Positions 12,379 to 22,345 of a stretch of 64,000 nucleotides of DNA are shown here, in pieces. The notes under the pieces were generated by a model. It did no database searches. It saw only the letters and a list, made by a program, of their open reading frames with translations, and had not been told where the DNA came from. Each line of letters begins with the position of its first letter. The stretch's first letter is position 1. Location of the stretch: NCBI RefSeq assembly GCF_900187035.1, contig NZ_LT906446.1, positions 1,674,001 to 1,738,000 on the forward strand, read 5' to 3'. Made by a program: the position numbers and the translations under genes. Source of the stretch: Megamonas hypermegale. GTDB lineage: Bacteria; Bacillota; Negativicutes; Selenomonadales; Selenomonadaceae.

Positions 12379-13413
12379 TTATTTTTTTAAATCTCTACAA
12401 GGGGCTGTTGTATCACGTAAGACTAATGTATTTTGTAACACAACTTGACGACTCGTTTTATTATCATTAGCAATTTTTTCCATCAACAAACTAGCTGCAG
12501 TCCAACCTAAAGTCATCATATTTTGATCCATTGTTGTAAGTTTCGGTTCTATAAAATGGCTAAGAAACACATTATCAAAACCCATTATAGATACATCTTT
12601 CGGTACATTTACACCTAATCTATGGCAACCATTTACTGCACCAATTCCCATTAAATCATTACAACTAAAAATAGCTGTAATTTCTTTATGTTCTTTTAAT
12701 GTCTCCATAATTTTGTTCGCAGCCAATTCTACAGTTTCAATACTGTTTCCTGCTCCAATATTTAAAACATATTCTTCTTTGAAATTATTTAATTTCTTCA
12801 TTACTTCTTCATATATATCCTGTTTAAATTCATAGGAATCACTACGGTCACCTCGAATAAAACATATATTTCTATGTCCTAAAGAAATCAAATATTCCAA
12901 TGCTATTTTAGTTCCAATGCGTTCATCATTATTTACATAAGAAATTGCTGGTCTTTTAATATATGAATTGATGAATACCATTGGTATGCGCTCTGCAATC
13001 TGGTCAAAAAAATCACTTGCCACTTTTTCCGTATTTGGGCTAATATTTATTATTCCTGATACATTGCGCATCAACAATTCATTCATACACTTTTTTTCAC
13101 TGATAGGATTATCCTTTGTATACGTAAGTAATAAAGAATAACCACTCGTTGCAGTAAAACTTTCTATCCCATTTATTACCTCTGCAAAAAATGTATTGAA
13201 TAAACTTGGCAAAATTATGCCTATTATTGAAGAATGTTGTGTATTCAATTCTCGAGCTTGTATATTTGGTATATACTTTAATTCCTTAATAGCATCAAGA
13301 ACCTTACGACGTGTAGAATCTTTAACAGGATAATTTCCATTTACTACACGCGAAACTGTAGCCACCGAAACTTGTGCCTTTTTAGCTACATCAATAATAG
13401 TAATTGATTTCAT
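12379..13413 (-). CDS. galR: LacI-family transcriptional regulator, probable galactose repressor
   Basis: 344 residues. The N-terminal HTH ITIIDVAKKAQVSVATVSRVVNG is the LacI signature, including the hinge-region sequence after residue 45. The remainder is a periplasmic-binding-protein-like sugar domain (IIGIILPSLFNTFF...). ATG at 13413 is preferred over a TTG nine bases upstream because AAGGA is correctly spaced for it. It sits between galT and galM. A LacI-type palindrome lies at the galE promoter, so galactose control is inferred. Confidence 0.85.
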   Translation of the reverse strand: MKSITIIDVAKKAQVSVATVSRVVNGNYPVKDSTRRKVLDAIKELKYIPNIQARELNTQHSSIIGIILPSLFNTFFAEVINGIESFTATSGYSLLLTYTKDNPISEKKCMNELLMRNVSGIINISPNTEKVASDFFDQIAERIPMVFINSYIKRPAISYVNNDERIGTKIALEYLISLGHRNICFIRGDRSDSYEFKQDIYEEVMKKLNNFKEEYVLNIGAGNSIETVELAANKIMETLKEHKEITAIFSCNDLMGIGAVNGCHRLGVNVPKDVSIMGFDNVFLSHFIEPKLTTMDQNMMTLGWTAASLLMEKIANDNKTSRQVVLQNTLVLRDTTAPCRDLKK

Positions 13414-13422
13414 CTTTCTCAA

Positions 13423-13637
13423 ATCCTTGTATTTAATAAAATTTATTTACATTATATACTATTTCATCTAAATCATAACTTGCGATGTACTAATAAATAC
13501 ACTGACTCCTTATTTTTTACGTTTAAAATTTTAGTCAATATAGCTACAGTTATATTATTTCAATATTTTCAGTATATTTTCAAGCAAAATGTACGCCATC
13601 TATATAAACATAGATGGCATATATTATTTTTACTTTA
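13423..13637 (-). other. galT-galR intergenic region
   Basis: It holds a hairpin GCCATCTATG/TATAGATGGC at about 13598-13625, which lacks a good T-tract on the minus strand and so is a weak terminator. It also holds a TATAAT at about 13455 that probably serves galR. No operator matching the galE palindrome is seen here. Confidence 0.4.
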
Positions 13638-15134
13638 TTATAAAGTCTTTACAAATTTGTTGAATGCTTCAATGCCTTGGATATTGCGTTTAAATACGCC
13701 TGCATGCAACAATACTTCCATAAAGATTTTACCAACTTCAAATTTAAGCATATCTTCAACTTCATCATTTTTGATGTCTTTGTATTTGCTTAAAAGTTGT
13801 TTGTACCAATCAGCATGTTTCGCTACTTGTTCATCATCACTGATATCTTCTTTTCTAGCGATGAAGTAGTCTTTTACTTTTGCTAATTCATCTTTTAAAC
13901 GAGCTGGAAGTACAGCAAGACCCATAACTTCAATTAAGCCGATATTTTCTTTTTTGATATGATGTACTTCATCATGTGGATGGAAAATACCGAGTGGATA
14001 CTGTTCTGTAGTACGATTATTACGTAAAACTAAATCCAATTCATATTTACCGTCGCGAATACGAGCAATCGGTGTAATTGTATTATGTGGCTGTCCATCG
14101 CTTTCTGCTAAAACATCTACAGAAGCATCGGAATAACCTCTCCATGCGTCTAATACATGTACTGCAAATTCAATTAAGTCTTGTTTATTAGAGCTTGCTG
14201 CACGAATTACAGACATAGGCCATTTTACTCTGCCTACAGAAACATTTTCAAAACCATCAATAGTATATGTTTCTTCTACTGGAGCTTTTTCCATAGCAAA
14301 AGTATAGTGACCGCCCTGATAATGGTCATGTGATAAAATTGAACCACCAACGATTGGTAAGTCTGCATTAGAACCTAAGAAATAATGTGGAAGATAATCC
14401 ACAAAGTTTAAGAGGTTTTCAAATGTAGCACGGCAAATTTTCATTGGAACGTGCTGACTATTTAATAAAATGCAATGTTCATTGTAGTAAGTATATGGTG
14501 AATACTGCATGAACCATTTATGACCTTCGAAATTCATAGGAATTAAGCGAATTGTTTGACGTGCTGGATGGTTTGCATTACCTGCATAGCCTTCATTTTC
14601 ACGGCAAAGTAAGCATTTTGGATAAGAAGAAGATTTAACCAATTTTGCTTTAGCTATATCTCTTGGGTCTTTTTCTGGTTTAGACAAGTTGATAGTAACA
14701 TCTAAATCGCCATATTCAGTTGATGTCTTCCAAATAACATTCTTATCAATGCGGTCTTTACGAATATAATTGGAAGCAATATTAGTTTTATAAAAATAAT
14801 CTGTTGCTTGTACAGGAGATTTTTCATATAAAGCTTTAAATTTCTTTATTACTTCAGATGGACGTGGCATTACACAATTCATAATGCGTGTATCGAATAA
14901 ATCACGCTGTGCCACAGTATCTTCGCATAAACCTTTTTCTACTGCATAATCAAGCATATTTTCTAAGATTTCATGTGCAATAGGTAATGTTTCATTTACT
15001 TCAACTAATTCAAATTCATCAACTTGGAGTAAATCAAGCAATAAATTTGCACAATAATTCTTATCTTCTTCAGCAATAAGTCCTTGTTGCAGGGAAAAAT
15101 TCAAAAGACGATTTATTTCTAAATTCATATCCAT
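13638..15134 (-). CDS. galT: UDP-glucose--hexose-1-phosphate uridylyltransferase, class II
   Basis: 498 residues. The length and the N-terminal region (EINRLLNFSLQQGLIAEED) fit the firmicute class II GalT rather than the 350-residue enterobacterial type. The active-site HDHYQGG region contains the His that carries the uridylyl group, and FHPHDEVHHIKKENIGL is another family block. Reaction: galactose-1-phosphate + UDP-glucose to glucose-1-phosphate + UDP-galactose in the Leloir pathway. It starts 41 bases after galE and is probably its operon partner. No galactokinase gene is found in the window. Confidence 0.95.
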   Translation of the reverse strand: MDMNLEINRLLNFSLQQGLIAEEDKNYCANLLLDLLQVDEFELVEVNETLPIAHEILENMLDYAVEKGLCEDTVAQRDLFDTRIMNCVMPRPSEVIKKFKALYEKSPVQATDYFYKTNIASNYIRKDRIDKNVIWKTSTEYGDLDVTINLSKPEKDPRDIAKAKLVKSSSYPKCLLCRENEGYAGNANHPARQTIRLIPMNFEGHKWFMQYSPYTYYNEHCILLNSQHVPMKICRATFENLLNFVDYLPHYFLGSNADLPIVGGSILSHDHYQGGHYTFAMEKAPVEETYTIDGFENVSVGRVKWPMSVIRAASSNKQDLIEFAVHVLDAWRGYSDASVDVLAESDGQPHNTITPIARIRDGKYELDLVLRNNRTTEQYPLGIFHPHDEVHHIKKENIGLIEVMGLAVLPARLKDELAKVKDYFIARKEDISDDEQVAKHADWYKQLLSKYKDIKNDEVEDMLKFEVGKIFMEVLLHAGVFKRNIQGIEAFNKFVKTL

Positions 15135-15175
15135 TTCTCAAATAACCCCTTTATTAAATCATCATACCATTACAA

Positions 15176-16165
15176 TTAGTCTTCATATCCGTTTGGATGA
15201 GTTTGATGCCATTTCCATGCTGTTTTAATGATATCTTCCATGCTAGTGTATTTAGGATGCCAATCAAGGATTTTTTGAGCTTTTTCACTGGAAGCAATAA
15301 GACGAGCTGGGTCCCCTGCACGGCGCTGACCGTATTCAACTTTGATTTTTAAGCCAGTAGCTTTTTCAGCTGCATCAATCATTTCTTTTACAGAAAAGCC
15401 TTCACCTGTACCGAGGTTGAAGATGCTGCTTTCATTGCCTTGACGTAAGTAGTTGAGAGCTTTCATATGTGCATCTGCTAAATCCATTACATGAACATAG
15501 TCACGAATGCAAGTTCCATCTGGAGTTGGATAATCTGTACCAAATACAGTAATATGGTCACGTTTTCCGAGAGGTACTTGTAAAATAATAGGAATGAGGT
15601 GAGTTTCTGTTGTATGAGCTTCACCGATATGACCATCTTCAATAGCACCTGCTACGTTGAAATAACGTAAAGATACATATTTAACGCCGTTAGCCATGTC
15701 TACCCATTTCATCATTTTTTCCATCATACGTTTGGATTCACCGTATGGATTAGTAGGATTTGTTTCGTCCGTTTCCAAGATAGGTACGCGTTTTGGTTCG
15801 CCATAAGTTGCAGCTGTAGAAGAAAATACGATTTTCTTAACATCATATTTAACCATAGCTTCAAGTAATGTTTCCATACCGCAAGTATTATTGTTGAAAT
15901 ATTTTAAAGGAACTTGCATGCTTTCGCCAACGAGAGAATTTGCAGCAAAATGAATTACAGCTTCAATATCATTTTCTGTAAAAACTTTATCAAGGTCAGC
16001 TGTATTACGAATATCGCCTTCGTAAAATTTAGCTTTTTCATGAACGGAAGCACGATGACCTGTCTGCAGATTATCGATTACTACTACATCTTCACCATTA
16101 TTAATCAATGTGTAAACCATATGAGAGCCGATATAACCTGCTCCGCCACATACCAAAATTGCCAT
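15176..16165 (-). CDS. galE: UDP-glucose 4-epimerase
   Basis: 329 residues, the usual size. The Rossmann NAD site [14 protein letters not shown] is at the N-terminus, DNLQTGH follows, and the SDR catalytic YGESK (Tyr/Lys) lies near residue 147 with the Ser of FSSTAATYG. It interconverts UDP-galactose and UDP-glucose. First gene of the galE-galT unit. A promoter with an overlapping LacI/cre-like palindrome lies about 50 bases upstream. AAGGAGG precedes the start. Confidence 0.96.
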   Translation of the reverse strand: MAILVCGGAGYIGSHMVYTLINNGEDVVVIDNLQTGHRASVHEKAKFYEGDIRNTADLDKVFTENDIEAVIHFAANSLVGESMQVPLKYFNNNTCGMETLLEAMVKYDVKKIVFSSTAATYGEPKRVPILETDETNPTNPYGESKRMMEKMMKWVDMANGVKYVSLRYFNVAGAIEDGHIGEAHTTETHLIPIILQVPLGKRDHITVFGTDYPTPDGTCIRDYVHVMDLADAHMKALNYLRQGNESSIFNLGTGEGFSVKEMIDAAEKATGLKIKVEYGQRRAGDPARLIASSEKAQKILDWHPKYTSMEDIIKTAWKWHQTHPNGYED

Positions 16166-16210
16166 TTTAAATCCTCCTTAAAATATGAATAAATATATAT
16201 AAAATGAAAA

Positions 16211-16230
16211 ATTAGTAAACGTTTTCTAAT
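16211..16230 (-). promoter_or_regulatory. LacI/GalR-type operator at galE
   Basis: ATTAGTAAACGTTTTCTAAT is a 20-bp palindrome with 18 matching positions centred on AAACGTTT, the LacI-family half-site core. It lies right behind the -10 box, so a bound repressor would block transcription start. It also matches the CcpA cre consensus at 12 of 14 positions, so CcpA is an alternative. Confidence 0.75.
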
Positions 16231-16233
16231 CTC

Positions 16234-16262
16234 ATTATACATCAAACCCTAAAATAAAGCAA
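16234..16262 (-). promoter_or_regulatory. Promoter of galE-galT
   Basis: TTGCTT at 16257-16262, 17-bp spacer, perfect TATAAT at 16234-16239 on the minus strand, directly upstream of the operator. Confidence 0.75.
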
Positions 16263-16357
16263 TACTTTTTAAAATTATTTTATTTACAATATTATATACA
16301 ATTTACATTTTTTCAACATCTATATTTTTATCTTAACAATTTATTTTTTAATGATAT

Positions 16358-16388
16358 AAAAAAAGGATATAGTAAATATATCCTTTTA
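16358..16388 (-). terminator. Terminator of the cydABDC operon
   Basis: AAAAGGATATATTTACTATATCCTTTTTTT on the minus strand, overlapping the end of cydC. Confidence 0.8.
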
Positions 16389-16389
16389 A

Positions 16390-18084
16390 TTAAATCAAAT
16401 TATTGTACTTCATCAACTTAAACAACTGACTTTGTTCATCTTGCATTAAGCTTTTTATTTTTCCTTGTTCAATTATATGTTGCTCTTCCATGATTATAAT
16501 ATTATCGAAATAATCTACTATACTTAAATCATGTGAAGCTACTAATATTGCACTTTCTTTATCTATTGTAATCAATCGATTTAAAAATTTATGTGCTGAC
16601 ACGATGTCTAGTCCCGCTGTTGGTTCATCAAGTAAAATTATATCTTTTTTCCGTGCTAAACACATTGCGAGCTGTAAACGATGTTTTTGTCCACCAGATA
16701 AATTTGTGCCATCGCTTTCCAACACATAATCTAAACCATACTGTTGTACAAAAGCTGTAAATTGCACTTTATCCAAAGCCTGCCATATTTCTTCATCACT
16801 GATATCGGGATAAAATATCTTAAAATTATCTCGGATAGATATATTAAAGATATGATGTTCTTGAAAAGATGGTGCAAAATGGTTTCGCCAATCTTCTTTA
16901 TCCCATTGCGTATAACTTTTTCCCTGCAAATACATATCACCTGAAAAAACATCTAACAATCTAGTAAGCACATAAAACAATGTAGATTTACCACAACCAC
17001 TACTGCCAACAAGCAACGTTTTTTGTCCTTTATATAAATAAAAACTCATATCTTTACACAATATTTCATTGTAACCAAAATTTATATTAACAACATTTAA
17101 TATAGCATCATCATCTTTTAAATAAATGTTACTATTTATTTTCGATTGTATTTTCGGTTTATTTATAAAGGATTTTAAACTCAACCAGCTTCGTTTAGCT
17201 TCATCTAAATGTTCCATCAATGATGGTATTGCCGCCAAAATTTCCAAAACAGACTGTATTGTCAATAAAAAAGTAATTGCCATAACAGCAGTGATTTGCC
17301 CATCATTTATAAAAGAAATCAACAAACTTAAAACTAAAACAATAAATAAACCTAATAAGATTTCACAAGATAATTCCACCTTGCTTTTTAAGATGAAATG
17401 TTCCTTGCGATAATCTTGATAATCGTTTATCGCCTGTTGTGTATTTTTCAATTTACCTTCTATATAATTATAAGCATATAATTCTTTACTGCCATCATAA
17501 AATTCTAAAACACTTTCTGCTAATATTAAATCATTATCAGATTTTTTTTGATAGAGTCGCCAAACAATCATCGGCATTATTACTACAAAAACAAGCCACG
17601 CTACAAACAGTATGCAAAGCAGTAAAACGCTATAAAAACCGCTCCATATCATGACTATAAAACAGCCCAGTGTAGCCGTTATAGGTGGCAAGAAAAATCG
17701 TAAAAAACTATCCCTTATTTTATCTATCGCTTCTACAATGATAGTGAAAACATCACCATTGGAACTTTGTCGCTTAAATGGCAATGCGGCTATTATTTTA
17801 GCTAGCATGAATACGCGAAATCGCATGAATAAAACAAAACCTGCTTTATGTGACAAATACCTTTCTAAATAGCGAAATACAGCTCGCATTATACCGCAAA
17901 AACGTACACCCACAATGGCTAATGATAAGACATATAACGGTGGTTGCAAAGCAGCTGAAGCGATAAGCCATGCCGATAAACCCATTAAACTAATGGAACT
18001 TAATCCTGCTAAAGTCCCTACTAAAACAGCTACACTCAAAATGAAAATAACTGGTCTTGATATAGTTTTAATTTCATTTATCAT
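16390..18084 (-). CDS. cydC: ABC exporter CydC, cytochrome bd assembly subunit
   Basis: 564 residues: an N-terminal membrane domain with six helices (about 1-310) and a C-terminal ATPase. Walker A is GSSGCGKST, the signature is LSGGQKHRLQLAMCLARK, Walker B is DIILLDEPTAGLD, and the H-loop is ASHDLS. Known: CydDC exports thiol compounds and is needed for heme insertion into the bd oxidase. The start overlaps the end of cydD by 11 bases, which implies translational coupling. It is the last gene of the cydABDC operon. Confidence 0.9.
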   Translation of the reverse strand: MINEIKTISRPVIFILSVAVLVGTLAGLSSISLMGLSAWLIASAALQPPLYVLSLAIVGVRFCGIMRAVFRYLERYLSHKAGFVLFMRFRVFMLAKIIAALPFKRQSSNGDVFTIIVEAIDKIRDSFLRFFLPPITATLGCFIVMIWSGFYSVLLLCILFVAWLVFVVIMPMIVWRLYQKKSDNDLILAESVLEFYDGSKELYAYNYIEGKLKNTQQAINDYQDYRKEHFILKSKVELSCEILLGLFIVLVLSLLISFINDGQITAVMAITFLLTIQSVLEILAAIPSLMEHLDEAKRSWLSLKSFINKPKIQSKINSNIYLKDDDAILNVVNINFGYNEILCKDMSFYLYKGQKTLLVGSSGCGKSTLFYVLTRLLDVFSGDMYLQGKSYTQWDKEDWRNHFAPSFQEHHIFNISIRDNFKIFYPDISDEEIWQALDKVQFTAFVQQYGLDYVLESDGTNLSGGQKHRLQLAMCLARKKDIILLDEPTAGLDIVSAHKFLNRLITIDKESAILVASHDLSIVDYFDNIIIMEEQHIIEQGKIKSLMQDEQSQLFKLMKYNNLI

Positions 18085-19798
18085 ATAATAAATTTCCTTC
18101 CAAGCGATTGAGCAACTGATGATAATATGAATTAGTTTTTTTCAATTCTTCCGCACTGCCATATTCTTTAATTGTGCCTTTATCTAAAATTATTATTTTA
18201 TCAGCAGCTTCAATTGTCTGTCTTCGATGTGCAATTATTATCACTGTAACTTTTCCCTTTAATTTTTCTAAGACAGATTTTATCAACTCTTCATTCTTAC
18301 TATCGAGATTTTCCATCGGTTCATCTAAGAGTAAAACTTTAGGATTGCACAATAAAGCTCTAGCTAATCCCAATCTTCTTTTTTGTCCTGAACTTAAATT
18401 TATAGCTCCACCTACAATACTATCATAACCATGCTCTTGCTTCTTTATAAATTCCGTCAAATTTACTAATTGTGTAACTCGCTCTAACTGCGTTTTACTA
18501 CAAGCTCTGCCCAGCGTTATATTTTCACGCAAACTAGATTTAAAAACATACGGTTCCTGTGCTACCCAGCCAATATTATTTAACCACGATTGTTCATCTA
18601 TATCATATAAATTTTTGCCATCAATTAAAATTTTGCCAGATTTAACGTCTAATAACTTCAACAACAATTTAAATATCGTTGATTTACCCGCTCCATTTGC
18701 ACCAGTCAATACCACTTGTGAACCTGCTTTTATCGTGAAATTCAAATTTTTAAGCACATTTTCATCATTTTTATATGAAAAATCCACATTTTCAAAGATA
18801 ATTTGCGGTGCTTTTTCCATTTCTAAAACAATATTCTTTTGTTTATTATTAGGCGCAGCCTGTATCAATTTATAAATTTCACTACTAGCTACAATACCAT
18901 TCATAGCCTCATGAAAAGCTGAACCAAATTGGCGAAACGGTTGATAAAATTGCGGTGCTACGAGCAAACAAAAAAAGGCTGGTAAAAACGAAACTTGTCC
19001 ATATAATAGACGAAGCCCAATATTTACAGCAATTATAGCTATGCTGATTGTTGCGATAAATTCCAACATAAACGCAGAAATAAACGCTATCTTCAGTACT
19101 TTTAGAGTTGCTTCACTAAATTTTTCACCATTTTTTTCCACTTGCTTTAATTGTCTTTGCGTCTGATTATACGCTTTCACAACTAATAAACCTGGCAATA
19201 AATCTGCCATATACACAGCTAATTTTTGAAAGACTTGCCATTGCTTTTTATTTTCCTTATCGGCAATCTTGCCAATTAATATCATGAAAAAAGGAATTAA
19301 TGGTGCTGTGAATAAGAAAATTAATCCGGATATCCAATCATTTATAAATGTAAATATCACCAAAACTAACGGGATAGTGATTAATAATCCAAACTGAGGT
19401 ATAAACGAAGTCAAATACACATCTAATTTATCCACGCCTTTTGTGATGATTGCCAACCATTGCCCTTTGGGTTTTCTTTGAATAGATTTAAAATCTAAAG
19501 CCAAAGCCTGCAATAATTTATAGCGCAATTTGCTTTGTAAATTTAAAGATATTTCTTCCAATTTCAATCTATTGATATAATTTAAAACAGCTTTTACGAC
19601 AAAAAAGAAAAACAGCAACGCCAAAAATGGAGTTGCTGCACTATGATTTAATTCATCAAAAAGCAATTTATCGGCTAAATACGCTATGATATACGAAATA
19701 GAAACAATCATAGTTGCCTGTATTATATTTGAAAGAATGATAAAAATTAAAGATTTCTTATATGGAAAAATATCTTTTAAAATATTTTTATCCAACAT
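18074..19798 (-). CDS. cydD: ABC exporter CydD, cytochrome bd assembly subunit
   Basis: 574 residues: six-helix membrane domain, then an ATPase with Walker A GANGAGKST, signature LSSGQKRRLGLARALL and Walker B KVLLLDEPMENLD. It pairs with CydC to form a heterodimeric exporter in the inner membrane. The gene starts two bases after cydB stops. The ATPase motifs look intact in both subunits. In CydD the signature has Ser-Ser-Gly rather than Ser-Gly-Gly, as in some heterodimeric exporters. Confidence 0.9.
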   Translation of the reverse strand: MLDKNILKDIFPYKKSLIFIILSNIIQATMIVSISYIIAYLADKLLFDELNHSAATPFLALLFFFFVVKAVLNYINRLKLEEISLNLQSKLRYKLLQALALDFKSIQRKPKGQWLAIITKGVDKLDVYLTSFIPQFGLLITIPLVLVIFTFINDWISGLIFLFTAPLIPFFMILIGKIADKENKKQWQVFQKLAVYMADLLPGLLVVKAYNQTQRQLKQVEKNGEKFSEATLKVLKIAFISAFMLEFIATISIAIIAVNIGLRLLYGQVSFLPAFFCLLVAPQFYQPFRQFGSAFHEAMNGIVASSEIYKLIQAAPNNKQKNIVLEMEKAPQIIFENVDFSYKNDENVLKNLNFTIKAGSQVVLTGANGAGKSTIFKLLLKLLDVKSGKILIDGKNLYDIDEQSWLNNIGWVAQEPYVFKSSLRENITLGRACSKTQLERVTQLVNLTEFIKKQEHGYDSIVGGAINLSSGQKRRLGLARALLCNPKVLLLDEPMENLDSKNEELIKSVLEKLKGKVTVIIIAHRRQTIEAADKIIILDKGTIKEYGSAEELKKTNSYYHQLLNRLEGNLLYDK

Positions 19799-19800
19799 AA

Positions 19801-20814
19801 TTAATATTCCAAATCCTTACGAGTAATGCGTTTTCTAAATACCCAATATGTCCAGCCCTGATAAATTAAAACTATTGGCACGAAACAAACAGCTGCAATC
19901 GTCATTATAGTCAATGTATATTCAGTGGAGGATGCATTGTATATTGTAAGACTCCAATCTGGATTTATTGTTGAAATCAAAATGCGTGGGAATAAACCTG
20001 TGAATACAGATATAGTCGTAAATACTATAGCAAGTGATGAACAGATAAATCCTTTTGCATATTGAGCGGATTTGTATACTAATGCAATAGAAGCTAAAAA
20101 TGCTACCGCTGCTAAAATCATGAAGATAGCAGATACTATACTATTCCACATATCTGTTTCTATAACAGTGAAAATCATGCAGAGTACATAGAAAATTGCT
20201 GCTGTACCGCCAAGGCATACAGATAATTTGCGCAAGCGTTCAATCATCTTTGTATCAGCAAGGCGAAGTGTTAAAAATACTGTTCCATGATAAGCAAATA
20301 CCAATAAGAAAGTGATACCACCTATGATTGTGTACAAAGAGAGCAAATCCCAAAATGTGCCTTTATAAATCATTTCGCCATTGATGGCAAAGCCTTTCAT
20401 CATGTTTGTAACAGCAACGCCCCATAAAAATGCTGGAAGTGCACTGCCAATAAAAATCATCCAGTCCCATAAAGCTCGCCATGTACCACATTCATGTTTG
20501 CTTCTAAATTCAAAAGCTACACCGCGAACAATTAAGCCTAAAAGCATTAAAAACAATGCCATATAAAGCATACTGAACATAGTAGCGTACACATGAGGAA
20601 AAGCTGCAAACATCGCGCCGCCTGCTGTAATCATCCATACTTCATTGCCGTCCCAAACAGGGCCAATAGTATTTATCAGCATACGACGTTCTACATCATT
20701 TTTACCAAAGAATGGCAAAATTGTACCAACACCATAATCAAAACCTTCTAAGAAGAAGAACCCTACAAATAAAACAGTTACTAAAATAAACCATACAATT
20801 TGTAAATCCATCAT
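19801..20814 (-). CDS. cydB: Cytochrome bd ubiquinol oxidase subunit II
   Basis: 337 residues with eight or nine membrane helices. The N-terminus IVWFILVTVLFVGFFFLEGFDYGVG is the CydB signature. It continues with NTIGPVWDGNEVWMITAGGAMFAAFP, which is strongly conserved. Reaction: the complex reduces oxygen to water with quinol electrons and generates proton motive force. Its start overlaps the cydA stop by four bases (ATGA). In an anaerobe the likely role is scavenging traces of oxygen. Confidence 0.95.
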   Translation of the reverse strand: MMDLQIVWFILVTVLFVGFFFLEGFDYGVGTILPFFGKNDVERRMLINTIGPVWDGNEVWMITAGGAMFAAFPHVYATMFSMLYMALFLMLLGLIVRGVAFEFRSKHECGTWRALWDWMIFIGSALPAFLWGVAVTNMMKGFAINGEMIYKGTFWDLLSLYTIIGGITFLLVFAYHGTVFLTLRLADTKMIERLRKLSVCLGGTAAIFYVLCMIFTVIETDMWNSIVSAIFMILAAVAFLASIALVYKSAQYAKGFICSSLAIVFTTISVFTGLFPRILISTINPDWSLTIYNASSTEYTLTIMTIAAVCFVPIVLIYQGWTYWVFRKRITRKDLEY

Positions 20815-22166
20815 GCTTCGCCTCCTTCGTCCAGTTTATGAGCATCTTTGCGTACAAATTTAACTGCGATAAATAATGCTGCAATTGCAAGCAATGCATA
20901 AATAAGCGTAAAACCTATTAAAGTTGTCAAAACTTCTCCAACAGTAATATTCTGTGATACTGCATCTGATACTTTTTGTAATCCTACTACCATCCAAGGC
21001 TGACGACCTGCTTCAGTTATAATCCAACCAAAAGTATTAGCGATAAATGGAAGTGGCAACATCAATACTAAGCAATTTAAAAACCAACGGCAATTTTCCA
21101 ATCGTTTTGTGTAGAGCAAAAAGCCCGCAAAGAACATTGCAGCAATCATAGCTACACCGCAAATAATCATTATTCTAAAGCTCCAGAATAATAAAACTAC
21201 ATTTGGAATGTAATCATCGTAGCCATATTGAGCGATAAATGTTTCTTGCATTTCATTGATGCCTTTTACTTCACCAGCTGGTGCATTGTAAATCATACCC
21301 GAAAGCAAATACGGTATTTCGATTGCATCATGATTTACTTTATTTTCTGTATCGATATTAGCTATTACAGTAAATGGTGCTGGGTCTTGAGTTTCCCATA
21401 AAGCTTCCATAGCAGCCATTTTCATTGGTACATTTTTACCAATAAATTGCGCTTGCATATGACCACTGCCCATTACGAGGAATAAACCAACTAAACTATA
21501 GATGATACCTGCTTTAATGCCAGTTTTAAAGGTTTCGATATTTTCACCACGTAAAATTTTATAAGCACCAACAGCTACGACTATTACACCAGCCGTTGTA
21601 ATACCAGATAAAACAGTATGTGCATATTGACCTACTACATACGGATTAGTTACCAAAGCCAAAAAGTCTGTCATTTCCGCTCTGCCATTTTGCAATGCAT
21701 AGCCTACTGGATTTTGCATAAAGGAATTTGCTACTAAAATCCAAAATGCAGATAAATTACTACCAAAGGCTACTAGCCAAATAGACAAACAATGTAATTT
21801 TTTCGACAAACGACCTTCACCGAATATCCACACACCTAAAAATACGGATTCTAAGAAAAATGCAGTCAATGCTTCTAATGCTAATGGTGCACCGAAAATA
21901 TCCCCCATAAAACGTGAATATTCAGACCAGTTCATGCCAAAATGGAATTCTTGTACAATACCAGTTACGACACCCATAGCAAAAGAAATGATGAATAATT
22001 TTCCGATAAATTTTGCCAAACGTTTATACACAATATTGTCTGTTTTCAGATACATTGTTTGCATTATAGCAATAAAGATTGACAAACCTAAAGAAATCGG
22101 AACAAATAAAAAGTGATAGATTGTAGTGATTGCGAATTGCAACCTTGATAAAGTTATAACGTCCAT
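20811..22166 (-). CDS. cydA: Cytochrome bd ubiquinol oxidase subunit I
   Basis: 451 residues, nine membrane helices. The N-terminal SRLQFAITTIYHFLFVPISLG contains the conserved His for heme b595. The block GIVQEFHFGMNWSEYSRFMGDIFGAPLA and the later GRQPWMVVG are CydA hallmarks. The quinol loop is short, as in firmicute-type enzymes. It is the first gene of cydABDC. GGGAGG precedes the start, and a TTGCAT/TATACT promoter lies upstream next to a Fur-like box. Confidence 0.95.
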   Translation of the reverse strand: MDVITLSRLQFAITTIYHFLFVPISLGLSIFIAIMQTMYLKTDNIVYKRLAKFIGKLFIISFAMGVVTGIVQEFHFGMNWSEYSRFMGDIFGAPLALEALTAFFLESVFLGVWIFGEGRLSKKLHCLSIWLVAFGSNLSAFWILVANSFMQNPVGYALQNGRAEMTDFLALVTNPYVVGQYAHTVLSGITTAGVIVVAVGAYKILRGENIETFKTGIKAGIIYSLVGLFLVMGSGHMQAQFIGKNVPMKMAAMEALWETQDPAPFTVIANIDTENKVNHDAIEIPYLLSGMIYNAPAGEVKGINEMQETFIAQYGYDDYIPNVVLLFWSFRIMIICGVAMIAAMFFAGFLLYTKRLENCRWFLNCLVLMLPLPFIANTFGWIITEAGRQPWMVVGLQKVSDAVSQNITVGEVLTTLIGFTLIYALLAIAALFIAVKFVRKDAHKLDEGGEA

Positions 22167-22201
22167 GTATAAACCTCCCTTATTATAAAATATTTACTTT
22201 A

Positions 22202-22230
22202 AGTATAATTTAAAAATAATTAAAATGCAA
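22202..22230 (-). promoter_or_regulatory. Promoter of cydABDC
   Basis: TTGCAT at 22225-22230, 17-bp spacer, TATACT at 22202-22207, about 35 bases ahead of the cydA start. Confidence 0.65.
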
Positions 22231-22244
22231 CAAAGGATATTAAT

Positions 22245-22259
22245 AGATAATAATTATCA
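22245..22259. promoter_or_regulatory. Fur/PerR-like box between cydA and the hydrolase gene
   Basis: AGATAATAATTATCA matches the 7-1-7 Fur box consensus TGATAATNATTATCA at 14 of 15 positions. It lies 15 bp upstream of the cydA -35 and about 86 bp before the divergent alpha/beta hydrolase gene, so it could act on either. PerR or Zur boxes have the same architecture, and in such AT-rich DNA a chance match is possible. Confidence 0.5.
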
Positions 22260-22345
22260 TAGATATATAATCATATTTTAACTTTATTATTATAAAAAAA
22301 TAATATATACTCATTGATGTACTTAAACTTATAGGTGGTAATTTT

